64,000 bases of DNA from NCBI GenBank assembly GCA_049316905.1, contig JBMOJH010000003.1:6207-70206 (forward strand), read 5' to 3'. Position 1 is the stretch's first letter. Every line of letters starts with the position of its first letter. A model generated the notes under the pieces. It was not told the DNA's origin and ran no database searches. It saw only the letters and a program-made list of their open reading frames with translations. Origin of the DNA: CAIPVR01 sp049316905. GTDB taxonomy: Bacteria; Actinomycetota; Acidimicrobiia; Acidimicrobiales; Microtrichaceae. Shown here piece by piece: positions 16,393-26,143 of this stretch. A program made the translations under genes and the position numbers.

Positions 16393-17243
16393 GCGCCCGC
16401 GGCGTCCGCGAAATCCTCCCTGCGCACCGCGCCGTGGAGGGCGACGGCTTCGAGGTGCGCCGGCCGTTCCCGGTGCCGGGCCGCGAGCTGGTGGACCCGT
16501 TCCTCCTGCTCGACCACCTCGGCCCGGTGGAGCACGCCCCCGGTGCGGCGATCGGCACGCCGGAGCACCCGCACCGCGGATTCGAGACCGTCACCTATCT
16601 GCTCGAGGGCGAGCTCGAGCACCGCGACAGCCTGGGGAACCACGGGTTCCTCGGTCCGGGCGACACCCAGTGGATGACGGCGGGCCGGGGCGTCCTGCAC
16701 CAGGAGGGTCCGAGCGAGCGCCTCCGCACCGAGGGCGGCCGGGTCCACGGCGTGCAGCTCTGGGTGAACCTGCCGGCGGCGGAGAAGATGACCGAACCCG
16801 CCTACCAGGACCTCACCGCCGACCGCGTGCCCCGGGTGGAGCCCGGTCCCGGCGCGCGGGCTCGGGTGATCGCGGGCGAGGCCTTCGGTGTGACCGGCCC
16901 GGGCCGGACGCGTACGCCGATCACCTACGTGCACCTGAGCCTGGAGCCCGGGGCGACGGCCTCCACGCCGCTGCCGCCGGACCACACGGTGATCGTCTAT
17001 CCGATGGTGGGCCCGGTCGAGGTCGGCGGGCGCACCCTGGCCGAGGGGGAGCTCGGGCTCCTCGGGCCCGGCGACGCCGTGACCATGACCGGGGCCGGTG
17101 ACGCCACCACGGAGGTGCTGGTGCTGTCGGGCCGGCCGCTGCACGAGCCCGTGGCGCGCATGGGTCCGTTCGTCATGAACACCCGGGCCGAGCTCGTGGA
17201 GGCGGTCGACGACCTGCGGGCCGGGCGGTTCGCCACCGGCTGA
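16389..17243 (+). CDS. Pirin family protein, second of tandem pair
   Basis: A 284-residue bicupin. Metal-site residues lie in PEHPHRGFETVTYLLEG and LEHRDSLGNHGFLGPGD, followed by the pirin hallmark HQEGPSERLRTEGGRVHGVQLWVNLP (in parts). It is longer and closer to classical pirin than its neighbour, so the pair is not a recent duplication. A shared operon with a probable redox-responsive operator suggests a stress or quinone-related role, which is inferred. Confidence 0.9.
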   Translation: MSARGVREILPAHRAVEGDGFEVRRPFPVPGRELVDPFLLLDHLGPVEHAPGAAIGTPEHPHRGFETVTYLLEGELEHRDSLGNHGFLGPGDTQWMTAGRGVLHQEGPSERLRTEGGRVHGVQLWVNLPAAEKMTEPAYQDLTADRVPRVEPGPGARARVIAGEAFGVTGPGRTRTPITYVHLSLEPGATASTPLPPDHTVIVYPMVGPVEVGGRTLAEGELGLLGPGDAVTMTGAGDATTEVLVLSGRPLHEPVARMGPFVMNTRAELVEAVDDLRAGRFATG

Positions 17244-17249
17244 CCCGGG

Positions 17250-17255
17250 TACCGT
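17250..17255 (+). promoter_or_regulatory. Putative -10 box, leaderless start
   Basis: TACCGT sits 6 nt before the ATG of the following gene, the same box and spacing as at serS. Confidence 0.55.
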
Positions 17256-17261
17256 GCCGAC

Positions 17262-18407
17262 ATGACGGACTTCCCCCGCCCTCCCGCGCACGGTTCCCTG
17301 TCCTCCTGGGACGACTTCCCGGTCCACCAGGTGGCAGAGACCATCCGTCACTCCGCCACGAGCGACCGTAACTTCTACGACCGCTACTACTTCAACTGCC
17401 ACGCCAACGACGGTTCCGCGTTCCTGATCATGGGGCTCGGCCAGTACCCGAACCTGGCGGTGCAGGACGCCTTCGCGTGTGTGGTGGTGGGGAACGAGCA
17501 CCGGGTGGTGCGCGCCAGCCGGGAGCTGGGTGACCGGATGGACACGTCCGTGGGGCCGATCAGGGTCGAGGTGGTCGAGCCGCTGGTGTCGTTGCGCGTC
17601 GTGTGCGAGCCCAACGAGGAGACCGACATCTCCTTCGACCTCACCTGGCGCGGGGCCATCCCGGCGTTCGAGGAGCCGCGTCAGTACGTGCGCAAGCACG
17701 GGCGCGTCCTGTTCGACACCATGCGCCTCGCCCAGACCGGGCGCTGGTCGGGCACCCTCCGCAGCGGCGACCACACCTTCGAGGTCACCCCCGACGGGTG
17801 GTGGGGCACCCGTGACCGGAGCTGGGGCGTGCGACCGGTGGGTGAGGCCGAGCCGGCCGGGATCCGCACCGAGGGACAGATGGTCGGGTTCTGGAACTAC
17901 GTGCCGGTGCAGTTCGACGACCACTCCTTGCTCTACATGGTCAACGAGCTCGACGACGGGTCACGCGTGCTGGAGGAGGCCGTGCGGATCTGGGCCGATC
18001 CGGCCCGGGAGCCCGAGTGGCTCGGCCGCCCCGAGCACGACGCGGTGCTCACCCCCGGCACCCGCCACATCGAGCGGTCCACCCTGCGGTTCCCCGACGC
18101 CCCGGGTGGCGGGTTCGAGATGACCGTCGAACCGCTCCTCGACTGCTGGCTGATGCACGGCACCGGTTACGGCATCGATCCCGACTGGCGCCACGGCATG
18201 TGGCAGGGACCGCTGGTCGTCCAGGGTCGCGAGATGGACTACGTGACGCAGCGCGCCGAGCTGTTCGGGCTGGTCGACCAGGTGGCCCGGGTCACCCAGC
18301 ACGGCGGCGTGGCCGACGGGGCGGTCGGCCACGGCCTGCACGAGTTCTTCTTCATCGAGGGCTTCGCCCGCTACGGCCTCGTCGGCTGGGACCCGGCGCC
18401 GGCCTGA
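17262..18407 (+). CDS. Conserved protein of unknown function
   Basis: A 381-residue soluble protein, rich in Trp, His and acidic residues, without a signal peptide or membrane segment. Two similar halves can be suspected: NCHANDGSAFLIMGLGQYPN near 45-64, and the segments GFWNYVPVQFDDHSLLYMVNEL near 208 (in parts) and HGMWQGPLVVQGREMDY near 309. That layout resembles lipocalin-like CrtC/AttH proteins and DUF7064/7065-type actinobacterial proteins that act on hydrophobic substrates. I do not recognise it securely. It has its own promoter and no functional link to its neighbours. Confidence 0.6.
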   Translation: MTDFPRPPAHGSLSSWDDFPVHQVAETIRHSATSDRNFYDRYYFNCHANDGSAFLIMGLGQYPNLAVQDAFACVVVGNEHRVVRASRELGDRMDTSVGPIRVEVVEPLVSLRVVCEPNEETDISFDLTWRGAIPAFEEPRQYVRKHGRVLFDTMRLAQTGRWSGTLRSGDHTFEVTPDGWWGTRDRSWGVRPVGEAEPAGIRTEGQMVGFWNYVPVQFDDHSLLYMVNELDDGSRVLEEAVRIWADPAREPEWLGRPEHDAVLTPGTRHIERSTLRFPDAPGGGFEMTVEPLLDCWLMHGTGYGIDPDWRHGMWQGPLVVQGREMDYVTQRAELFGLVDQVARVTQHGGVADGAVGHGLHEFFFIEGFARYGLVGWDPAPA

Positions 18408-18481
18408 CACCCGAGGGCGACGACCGCCGGCCGGATCCGCCGGTGGCGGCGAGGGGCCTCCGGGTGTGATCGGATGGGGGC

Positions 18482-18652
18482 ATGTTCCAGGGACTGCTCA
18501 TCTTCGCCATCTTCGGCATCGTGCTCGTGGGCGTGTTCGCCGTGATCCTCGGCCGCCGCCGCACCTACGAGGAGCAGGACCCGGCCGACGTCCTGAGCGA
18601 CGAGGAGTTCCGCCGCATCGAGTTCGGCGACGACCCCGACATCCCCAAGTGA
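18482..18652 (+). CDS. Small single-pass membrane protein (56 aa)
   Basis: The ATG at 18482 opens a 56-residue frame. One hydrophobic helix of about 22 residues (FQGLLIFAIFGIVLVGVFAV and following) is followed by RRR and then a very acidic cytosolic tail (DPADVLSDEEFRRIEFGDD). Positive-inside topology puts the tail in the cytosol. Nearly every third codon base is G or C, supporting a real gene. Its stop overlaps the GTG of pyrE as GTGA. Function unknown. Confidence 0.75.
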   Translation: MFQGLLIFAIFGIVLVGVFAVILGRRRTYEEQDPADVLSDEEFRRIEFGDDPDIPK

Positions 18653-19212
18653 GCGCCGACGCGTCGACCCACGAGCGCCTCGTCGCCCACCTGCTCGAGC
18701 ACTCCGTCCGCACCGGCGAGTTCACGCTCAAGTCGGGTCGCCGGAGCAACTGGTTCATCGACTCCAAGCAGACCGCGTGCGACCCCGACGGCGTACTCCT
18801 CATGGCCGCGGAGGCCCTGACGGTCGTCCCCGACGAGGCCACCGCCATCGGGGGCCTCACCGTGGGGGCGGACCCCGTCGCCTACGGGGTGGCCGCGGTG
18901 GCCGCCACCCGGGGGCGGCGGCTGCGCAGCTTCACCATCCGCAAGGAGTCCAAGGACCACGGGGTGACCGGCCGGCTCGCGGGCCCGCTCCGCGCCGGCG
19001 ACAAGGTGGTCATCACGGAGGACACCGTCACCCGCGGCACGTCGCTGTTCGAGGCCGTGCAGGTGGTCCGGGAGCTCGGTGCCGAGGTGGTGCTGATCAT
19101 GCCGCTCGTCGACCGGGGCGGCACCTGTGCCGCCATGGCCGAGGACGCCGGGATCGCCTACCGCCCGCTCGTCACGGCGCCCGACCTCGGCTTCTCCTAC
19201 GAGGGTGCCTGA
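18649..19212 (+). CDS. pyrE: Orotate phosphoribosyltransferase
   Basis: Converts orotate and PRPP to OMP in pyrimidine synthesis. The 187-residue protein has the substrate region LKSGRRSNWFIDSKQT near 25-40, the flexible loop RKESKDHG near 101-108 and the PRPP-binding VVITEDTVTRGTSL, in which ED replaces the more common DD. GTG at 18649 is the start because the TGA of the small membrane gene overlaps it and the next in-frame starts would remove conserved sequence. Why it is coupled to a small membrane protein is unclear. Confidence 0.94.
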   Translation: MSADASTHERLVAHLLEHSVRTGEFTLKSGRRSNWFIDSKQTACDPDGVLLMAAEALTVVPDEATAIGGLTVGADPVAYGVAAVAATRGRRLRSFTIRKESKDHGVTGRLAGPLRAGDKVVITEDTVTRGTSLFEAVQVVRELGAEVVLIMPLVDRGGTCAAMAEDAGIAYRPLVTAPDLGFSYEGA

Positions 19213-19255
19213 CGCGCGCCGCGCCGGGGGTTCGGTGAGCCTTCGGGGCGGGCGT

Positions 19256-19261
19256 TAGCCT
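19256..19261 (+). promoter_or_regulatory. Putative -10 box of the malic enzyme gene
   Basis: TAGCCT lies 9 nt before the ATG, so the leader would be at most a few bases. The same hexamer precedes pdxH. Confidence 0.5.
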
Positions 19262-19270
19262 GCGCCCGGT

Positions 19271-20674
<1,404 letters not shown>

Positions 20675-20712
20675 CCGGGTGATCCATCCCGGCGCTCTCG
20701 TCGGGAGGGTGG

Positions 20713-22542
20713 GTGATCAGTACCATGCCGCCCGTGGACGTGACCGTGGCCAGCGGGTCGCCGGGGGAGACGACGTCCACCGACGGGCGACGACTGACGG
20801 GGCGACTCGACCAGCTGGTGGCCGGGCGGTGGACCCTCGCCGAGGTGCTGCTCTACGTCGTCGCGGCCGTGGCCGGGTGGTCGGTGCGCTTCGTCCAGGA
20901 CGACGCGTTCATCACCTACCGCTTCAGCCGGAATCTGGCCCGGGGCGAGGGTCTGGTGTTCAACCCGGGCGAACGGGTCGAGGGCTACACGAACTTCCTC
21001 TGGACGGCGCTGCACGCCCTTCCCGAGAAGCTCGGCTGGTCCACCCCGGCGTTCAGCCAGGTGGTGGGCATCGGCATCATGCTCGGCACGGTCGCCGTGT
21101 CGCTGCGCCTCGCCCGCCGCCTGTTCGGCGACCCGGCGATGGCGTACCTGGCCACGCTGGCCCTCGTCGCCAACGTCACCTTCATCGGCTACGGCACCGG
21201 CGGCCTCGAGACGATGCTGCAGACGCTGCTGGTGATCTCGGTCGCCGCGCTGCTCCTCCCCGTCGGCACCCCGAACTCGGTGGCCGCCGACCGATGGGGC
21301 CCGCGCCGCGTGGCGGCCGGGTTCCTCGCAGGCCTCGCCGTGCTGACCCGCATGGACTCCGCGGTGCTGGTGGCGACCTTCGTGCTCGTCCATCTGGTTC
21401 AGCAGTGGCGGAGCACTCCGTCCGAGGACGACCCGGCCAGCTCCTCGCGGCTGCCGCACGCCGCGATCTCCCTGGGCCAGATCGCCGTGCCCGCGGCCCT
21501 GGTGGTGGTGCCGTGGCTGGTGTGGAAGCTCGACTTCTACGGCGAGGTCCTCCCCAACACGTTCTTCGCGAAGTCGGCGGCCAACCCACTGGTCCCGTTC
21601 CTGTTCGGGCTGCTCTACCTGCTGTGCTTCTTCGTCTCCTACGCGGCGTTCCTGCTCATCGGCCGCTTCCGTCGTCTGCGCCGGGAGTTCTTCGCGATCC
21701 CCGGCATGGCCCAGGTCTTCGTGGTCGTGCCGGTGTGGATGCTCTACATCTGCGTCGTCGGCGCCGACTTCATGGAGTTCCGCTTCCTGGTGCCGATCCT
21801 GCCGGTGCTGGCGCTGCTCGCCGGGTACCTCGTGGACCCGATCCGCTCGACCGGTCGGCAGGTGCTGCTGGTGGGCACGCTGCTCGCGTTCTCCGCCGCC
21901 CACGCCGTGGCCCCCACGGTGATCCCCTACCCGGTGCTCACCTTCAGCCAGATCCGGCACTGGCCCACGGAGTCGCGCACCGACTGGCACGCCATGGGCC
22001 AGCTCCTCGCGAAGGAGTTCCCCGGCGGTCCCGACGTGCCCGGCCAGCCGGTGGTGGGGGTGGCCCCGCTCGGCGTGATCTCGTACTACTCGGACCTGCC
22101 CACGATCGACATGCTGGGCCTCACCGACGCGTGGGTGGCCCGCAACGGCGACGACTGGGACCTCTACTACCCGGGTCACGTGAAGATGGCCCCGGTGCGC
22201 TACCTCGAGCGCCGTGACGTGAGCCTGGTCGTGGGCCAACCGCTGACCGAGCAGCCCGACCCGGCCCGCACGAGCTACCGGCTGTCGGAGCTGGTGGTGC
22301 TGTGGCCGAACACCGACCTGAAGGTGCTGCCCGACACCGCCAAGGTGATCGAGATCCCGCTGACCGACGACCAGGTGTGGGCCGTGCTCTACCTGCAGCC
22401 GAACGCCAAGGTCGACGCGGCCATCGAGCGCAACGGCTGGCGGGTGCTGCCGATCGACCGCACGTGCGACCCGGCCGACTTCGGCTCGGGGCTGCAGGCG
22501 AAGCTCGGCAAGCTGTTCGTGGGCGACAGCACCTGCCCCTGA
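20713..22542 (+). CDS. GT-C family membrane glycosyltransferase (ZomB/AftB-like)
   Basis: A 609-residue polytopic membrane protein with about 10-12 hydrophobic helices. The first loop carries DDAFITYRFSRNLARGEGLVFN (in parts), then GERVEGYTNFLW, the GT-C signature of mycobacterial ZomB/AftB-type enzymes that use lipid-linked sugars outside the membrane. The C-terminal 170 residues form an extracytoplasmic domain. A GTG at 20713 has GGAGG close before it; the ATG at 20725 is an alternative. It converges on the acyltransferase gene; both probably act on envelope glycans. Confidence 0.85.
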   Translation: MISTMPPVDVTVASGSPGETTSTDGRRLTGRLDQLVAGRWTLAEVLLYVVAAVAGWSVRFVQDDAFITYRFSRNLARGEGLVFNPGERVEGYTNFLWTALHALPEKLGWSTPAFSQVVGIGIMLGTVAVSLRLARRLFGDPAMAYLATLALVANVTFIGYGTGGLETMLQTLLVISVAALLLPVGTPNSVAADRWGPRRVAAGFLAGLAVLTRMDSAVLVATFVLVHLVQQWRSTPSEDDPASSSRLPHAAISLGQIAVPAALVVVPWLVWKLDFYGEVLPNTFFAKSAANPLVPFLFGLLYLLCFFVSYAAFLLIGRFRRLRREFFAIPGMAQVFVVVPVWMLYICVVGADFMEFRFLVPILPVLALLAGYLVDPIRSTGRQVLLVGTLLAFSAAHAVAPTVIPYPVLTFSQIRHWPTESRTDWHAMGQLLAKEFPGGPDVPGQPVVGVAPLGVISYYSDLPTIDMLGLTDAWVARNGDDWDLYYPGHVKMAPVRYLERRDVSLVVGQPLTEQPDPARTSYRLSELVVLWPNTDLKVLPDTAKVIEIPLTDDQVWAVLYLQPNAKVDAAIERNGWRVLPIDRTCDPADFGSGLQAKLGKLFVGDSTCP

Positions 22543-22545
22543 CGG

Positions 22546-23754
22546 TCAGCCGGCGGTGGGTCCGTCCGACGACGGTGTGGGGGACGAGACGGCCAGCCGG
22601 GTGCGCCACCTCGCGGCCGGCTTCTCCACCAGGCGGTGCGCCGCCTCCGTCAGGCCGATGAGCAGCGGGAAGTAGAGCAGCACGGCCAGCGCGGGGGCGC
22701 GGTCGCCGAGAAGCTCCACCAGCACCACGCCGAGCGGCACGTGGATGAGGTACAGCGCGTAGCTGCGCTTACCGACCGCGACCATCGGCTTCCACTGCAG
22801 GAAGCGGGCCAGCCACTGGTCCGGCACGCGACTGACGCTCAGCACGACCCACGCCGAGGCCGCCGCCACCACGCTGAAGCCGAAGCGGCCCCAGTGCAGT
22901 CCATCGGACAGTGACCCACCCGCCACCTCGGGACCGAAGGGGACGAAGACCTTGAACGGCTTCGCGAATGCGGTGCCGACGAAGAGCACGACGGCCAGCA
23001 CGCCGACCGCCACGTTGGACCCCCGGCGCAGCACCGTGCGGGCCCGTTCGGAGAGCTCCGTGGGCAGCTCCGCGTTGAGGAACGCGAGCACCACGCCGAG
23101 GAGGAGACTGTCGGGGCGCTGGTACCAGGCCAGCAGCGGACCCACGTGGCCCGCCGCACGGGCCAGGCCGATCGCCACCCACGCCGCCACGAAGACGGCG
23201 CAGAGCTCACGGACCCGGCGCAGCCGCACCGCGACGATCAGCACCAGGACGCCGAACAGGTAGAAGTGCTCCTCCACCGACAGCGACCAGAGCTGGATGA
23301 ACGGACGGATCTCGGGTGCGCGCCCGACGACCTCGTCCGCGTGGACCGGGAAGGCGACGTGGTACACGTACAGGCCGCCGGCGGCCACGTCCTGCCAGGT
23401 CGTCGTGAGCAGGTCGCCCGTGTCCACCACGGCGCTCGCGAGCAGCACCACCGCGAGGGTCCCGAACAGCGTGAGGTACAGGAGCGGGAGCAGGCGCAGT
23501 GCCCGCCGGCCGTAGAAGCGCCGCAGGCTCACGGCTCCCGCCGAGCGGTCCTCCTCGAGGAGCAGCGTGGTGATGAGGAACCCGCTGACCACGAAGAACA
23601 GGTCGACGCCGGCGACGAAGGAGCCGAACGTCAGGTAGCTCGCGTGGACGAACAGGACGGCGAGGATGGCCCAACCACGGAGTCCGTCGAGCGGGGAGGT
23701 GTAGCCCAGCGCGGGCGCCCGTGAGACGAACTGCCCCGTCGGTTGTGTCCCCAC
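22546..23754 (-). CDS. Acyltransferase family 3 (OafA/YrhL-like) membrane protein
   Basis: An integral-membrane O-acyltransferase of about 402 residues with roughly ten hydrophobic segments, probably acylating cell-envelope sugars. Key features are SPLDGLRGWAILAVLFVHAS with its catalytic-type histidine, GVDLFFVVSGFLITTLL, YGRRALRLLP and the SLSVEEHFYLF segment. The GTG at 23754 is chosen because the conserved part begins soon after it. A GTG at 23835 would add a low-complexity Pro/Arg/Ser stretch and lies only 14 nt from the tRNA-Phe gene. Confidence 0.88.
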   Translation of the reverse strand: MGTQPTGQFVSRAPALGYTSPLDGLRGWAILAVLFVHASYLTFGSFVAGVDLFFVVSGFLITTLLLEEDRSAGAVSLRRFYGRRALRLLPLLYLTLFGTLAVVLLASAVVDTGDLLTTTWQDVAAGGLYVYHVAFPVHADEVVGRAPEIRPFIQLWSLSVEEHFYLFGVLVLIVAVRLRRVRELCAVFVAAWVAIGLARAAGHVGPLLAWYQRPDSLLLGVVLAFLNAELPTELSERARTVLRRGSNVAVGVLAVVLFVGTAFAKPFKVFVPFGPEVAGGSLSDGLHWGRFGFSVVAAASAWVVLSVSRVPDQWLARFLQWKPMVAVGKRSYALYLIHVPLGVVLVELLGDRAPALAVLLYFPLLIGLTEAAHRLVEKPAARWRTRLAVSSPTPSSDGPTAG

Positions 23755-23848
23755 GGTCCCCCCGCGCTCGCTCGGACGTGAGCGGGCGGACGGATGGGCG
23801 ATCGCCCGGCCCCGGCCGCCCGGGTTCGGCGGCACGCGGCCGCCCCAG

Positions 23849-23921
23849 TGGTCGGGACCGGCGTCGATCCGGTGACCTTCCGCTTTTCAGGCGGACGCTC
23901 TGCCAACTGAGCTACCCGACC
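23849..23921 (-). tRNA. tRNA-Phe (GAA)
   Basis: The 73-nt gene has acceptor arms GGTCGGG/CCCGACC, anticodon stem TCCGC/GCGGA with loop CTGAAAA, so anticodon GAA. The T-arm carries the GATCGAC loop. The discriminator is A and CCA is not encoded. It is last in the tRNA operon. Confidence 0.95.
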
Positions 23922-23964
23922 GGGCCCAACGCCCGGACCGGCGGATGCCGGAACGGGCGATGGA

Positions 23965-24042
23965 TGGCGGTCCCGACGGGATTTGAACCCGCGACCTCCG
24001 GCTTGACAGGCCGGCGTGCACTCCAAGCTGCACCACGGGACC
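23965..24042 (-). tRNA. tRNA-Asp (GTC)
   Basis: Acceptor arms GGTCCCG/CGGGACC, anticodon loop CTGTCAA giving GTC, T-loop GTTCAAATC and discriminator G as expected for Asp. Unlike its two neighbours it encodes the 3' CCA (78 nt in all). tRNA-Asp with a G34 is the substrate of the queuosine pathway that GluQ acts on. Confidence 0.95.
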
Positions 24043-24056
24043 ACGAATGTGGCCTG

Positions 24057-24129
24057 CACCCCCAACGGGATTCGAACCCGTGTTACCTCCTTGAAAGGGA
24101 GGCGTCCTAGGCCGCTGGACGATGGGGGC
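24057..24129 (-). tRNA. tRNA-Glu (TTC)
   Basis: Acceptor arms GCCCCCA/TGGGGGT, anticodon stem CCTCC/GGAGG with loop CTTTCAA, so anticodon TTC. The T-loop is GTTCGAATC, the discriminator is G and CCA is not encoded. It is first in the Glu-Asp-Phe operon. Confidence 0.95.
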
Positions 24130-24155
24130 TCCCCATCCCCCGAGGGGGCCGGGTC

Positions 24156-24184
24156 ACCATAGCAGCAGCGTTCGCGGCCACCAA
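24156..24184 (-). promoter_or_regulatory. Promoter of the tRNA Glu-Asp-Phe operon
   Basis: On the reverse strand TTGGTG (24184-24179) and TATGGT (24161-24156) are separated by exactly 17 bp, a good housekeeping sigma promoter. Transcription should start near 24148, about 19 nt before the mature tRNA-Glu. Confidence 0.7.
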
Positions 24185-24253
24185 AGGTGCTGGGATCGCC
24201 GCGGGGGCGTCGCGGCCGATGAGCCCGGTGCGCCAGCCCTCGGGCTCGGTGCG

Positions 24254-24706
24254 TCAGCCCATGAGGGCGTGCACGAGCGCGTCGAGCAGCATGCCGAGGT
24301 GCTCGTAGGCGGCGACCGTGGCGAGGTTGTCCTCGGTCACCACCGGCGGGGCCTCGTCGTCGGTGATGTCGAGCACGGTGCCGAGCACCAGCCGCAGGTC
24401 GTTCAGCGCCCGCATCCAGACCATGGCCTGCTCCTCGTCGAGCCGGTCGAGCTCCAGGCCGTCGGCCACCGTGTCGACCGCGGCGAGACGCCGTTCGACC
24501 AGCTCGGCGCCCGCGAGGGCCGCGTAGCCGGCGTTGCGCTCGTCGTCGTCGCCGTACGGCGGCGGGAAGAGCCGACGCAGGGCGCTGCTGTCGGTCGTGA
24601 GGAGCTCACGCAGCTGCGCGAGCAGGCCGGCGACCAGGGCCCGCTCGTCGTCGTCGAGGAACACCGCGACCGAACCGTCGCCGAGGCGCCGGAAGGGGGC
24701 CCCCAC
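24254..24706 (-). CDS. DUF2017 family protein
   Basis: A 150-residue cytosolic protein, mostly helical and acidic, with FLDDDERALVAGLLAQLREL near 16-35, the PPPYGDDDERNAGYAAL segment near 48-64 and a C-terminal LDALVHALMG helix. Proteins of this family commonly follow clpS in actinobacteria, as here, with only 2 nt between the clpS stop and this start region. A role with ClpS or Clp-mediated proteolysis is implied by gene order but is not established. Confidence 0.85.
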   Translation of the reverse strand: MGAPFRRLGDGSVAVFLDDDERALVAGLLAQLRELLTTDSSALRRLFPPPYGDDDERNAGYAALAGAELVERRLAAVDTVADGLELDRLDEEQAMVWMRALNDLRLVLGTVLDITDDEAPPVVTEDNLATVAAYEHLGMLLDALVHALMG

Positions 24707-24708
24707 CC

Positions 24709-25014
24709 TCAGTCCTGTTCCATCGTGGCCCAGAGGCCGTGCTCGTGGAGCCGGAACACGTCACGCTCGGCCTCGCTGCGGGTCCCGGTCGACACCGCGG
24801 CGCGACCGTCGTGGTGGACCTGCAGCATCAACTTCGTGGCCTTGGCCTTGGAGTACCCGAACACCTTCTGGAACACGAACGTGACGTAGCTCATGAGGTT
24901 GATCGGGTCGTTCCAGACGATCACCACCCACGGGCCCTCCGTTTGCTCGGTGGTCCCGGTCTCGGGCTCGGCCACCTCCAGGGGCGCCGGTGACGACAGC
25001 ACCGGACGGGTCAC
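24709..25014 (-). CDS. clpS: ATP-dependent Clp protease adaptor ClpS
   Basis: Delivers N-degron substrates to ClpC/ClpA-ClpP. The core WVVIVWNDPINLMSYVTFVF has the NDP motif and hydrophobic pocket residues that read N-terminal bulky residues. It is followed by KVFGYSKAKATKLMLQVHHDG, with the conserved HHDG. The disordered N-terminal arm is Pro/Glu-rich. Start uncertain: the GTG at 25014 gives 101 residues and the GTG at 25002 removes four; a longer frame to 25122 would overlap ctaA and looks low-complexity. Confidence 0.93.
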   Translation of the reverse strand: MTRPVLSSPAPLEVAEPETGTTEQTEGPWVVIVWNDPINLMSYVTFVFQKVFGYSKAKATKLMLQVHHDGRAAVSTGTRSEAERDVFRLHEHGLWATMEQD

Positions 25015-25066
25015 CGCGCGGAGCGGTGCTCGGATCGGGGCGGGCGACGGGGACACACCCGCGAAC

Positions 25067-26032
25067 CTACGCCGTGGCACCGGTCGTGGCGGCCGGGCGG
25101 TCGGGGTCGTCCAGCTGCGCACGGTCGACGGGCGCCGAGAGCCCGAGGTGCCACCAGACGGTGAGCCCCACCACGAGCGTGGCGCCTGCGATGTGGAACG
25201 CCACCAGCCAGGCCGGGATGCCCAGCTCGTACTGGGTGTAACCGATCGCGCCCTGCGCCACGATCGCCACCAGCAGGGCGCTGCCGCGCCGCAGCACGCC
25301 GGCCGGGGCGCCGCGCCGGCCGAGCCGCACCAGGACGATCACCAGCGTGGCGAGGAAGAGCCACATGTTGATGCTGTGGATGCGGGTCACGTCGGGGATG
25401 AACCAGCCGAAGCGCTCGGCGCGCTCGTCGCCGGCGTGCGGGCCCGATCCGGTCACGGCGGGTCCGGTGAACATCATCAGCGCGGCGAAGCCGACGGCCA
25501 CCCGGCTGAGCACGAGGTCGGCGCGGTCGACCACCGGCGCCCGCGGCCCGGGAGGTCGTCCGTTCCGCCAGAGCAGGATCACGGCGTTGGCCACGAGGAT
25601 CTGGGACAGCACGAAGTGGGCCGCCACCACGTAGGGGTTCAGGCTCAGGAGCACCGTGATGCCGCCGAGCACCACCTGACCGACCACGCCGGCCACGAGA
25701 CCCCACGACCACCACACGAGGTCGCGTCGGTAGGGACGGCGGCGGAGCGAGCCGAGCACCGCCGCGATCACCGAGAGCGACACCAGCCCGGTGAAGAGTC
25801 GGTTGACCTGTTCGATCGCCTGGTTGAGGTTCGACGCGGCGATGAACTGCTCGTTGGAGCAGTTGGGCCAGTCCTCGCAGCCGAGGCCCGAGCCGGTCAG
25901 CCGCACGGCCGCGCCGGTGACCACGATGATGGCGAGCAGGGCCAGGGCGACGGCCACGACCACCCGGTAGGCGCCGGGGGTCAGGGTGAACCGCTCCCTG
26001 GCCCCGACAGGGGGAGCGTCGGGGCCGGGCAC
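25067..26032 (-). CDS. ctaA: Heme A synthase (COX15/CtaA)
   Basis: Oxidises the C8 methyl of heme O to give heme A for the aa3 oxidase. The 321-residue protein has about eight membrane helices. GCEDWPNC near 45-52 provides the redox cysteine pair of the extracytoplasmic loop. Heme-ligand histidines are seen in AAHFVLSQ, IHSINMWLF and AFHIAGATLV. The GTG start lies 6 nt after a TACCCT box. It is divergent from ctaB with a 111-bp gap, so both heme O and heme A steps are expressed from one intergenic region. Confidence 0.94.
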   Translation of the reverse strand: MPGPDAPPVGARERFTLTPGAYRVVVAVALALLAIIVVTGAAVRLTGSGLGCEDWPNCSNEQFIAASNLNQAIEQVNRLFTGLVSLSVIAAVLGSLRRRPYRRDLVWWSWGLVAGVVGQVVLGGITVLLSLNPYVVAAHFVLSQILVANAVILLWRNGRPPGPRAPVVDRADLVLSRVAVGFAALMMFTGPAVTGSGPHAGDERAERFGWFIPDVTRIHSINMWLFLATLVIVLVRLGRRGAPAGVLRRGSALLVAIVAQGAIGYTQYELGIPAWLVAFHIAGATLVVGLTVWWHLGLSAPVDRAQLDDPDRPAATTGATA

Positions 26033-26038
26033 GGGTGC

Positions 26039-26044
26039 AGGGTA
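26039..26044 (-). promoter_or_regulatory. Putative -10 box of ctaA
   Basis: TACCCT on the reverse strand (26044-26039) is 6 nt before the ctaA GTG; no Shine-Dalgarno is present, so a leaderless message is likely. The same hexamer and spacing recur at the mauE-like gene. Confidence 0.55.
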
Positions 26045-26127
26045 GGCGAGTGCCGCGCGGCCACGGAAGGCAGGCCCCGCCAGGGGTGGCGACCGGCCCT
26101 CGTTGGCCGTCGACGGGGGGCAGCACG

Positions 26128-26133
26128 TAACTT
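26128..26133 (+). promoter_or_regulatory. Putative -10 box of ctaB
   Basis: TAACTT lies 10 nt before the ctaB ATG. It is back to back with the ctaA promoter about 85 bp away. Confidence 0.5.
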
Positions 26134-26143
26134 CTCGGGTGCG

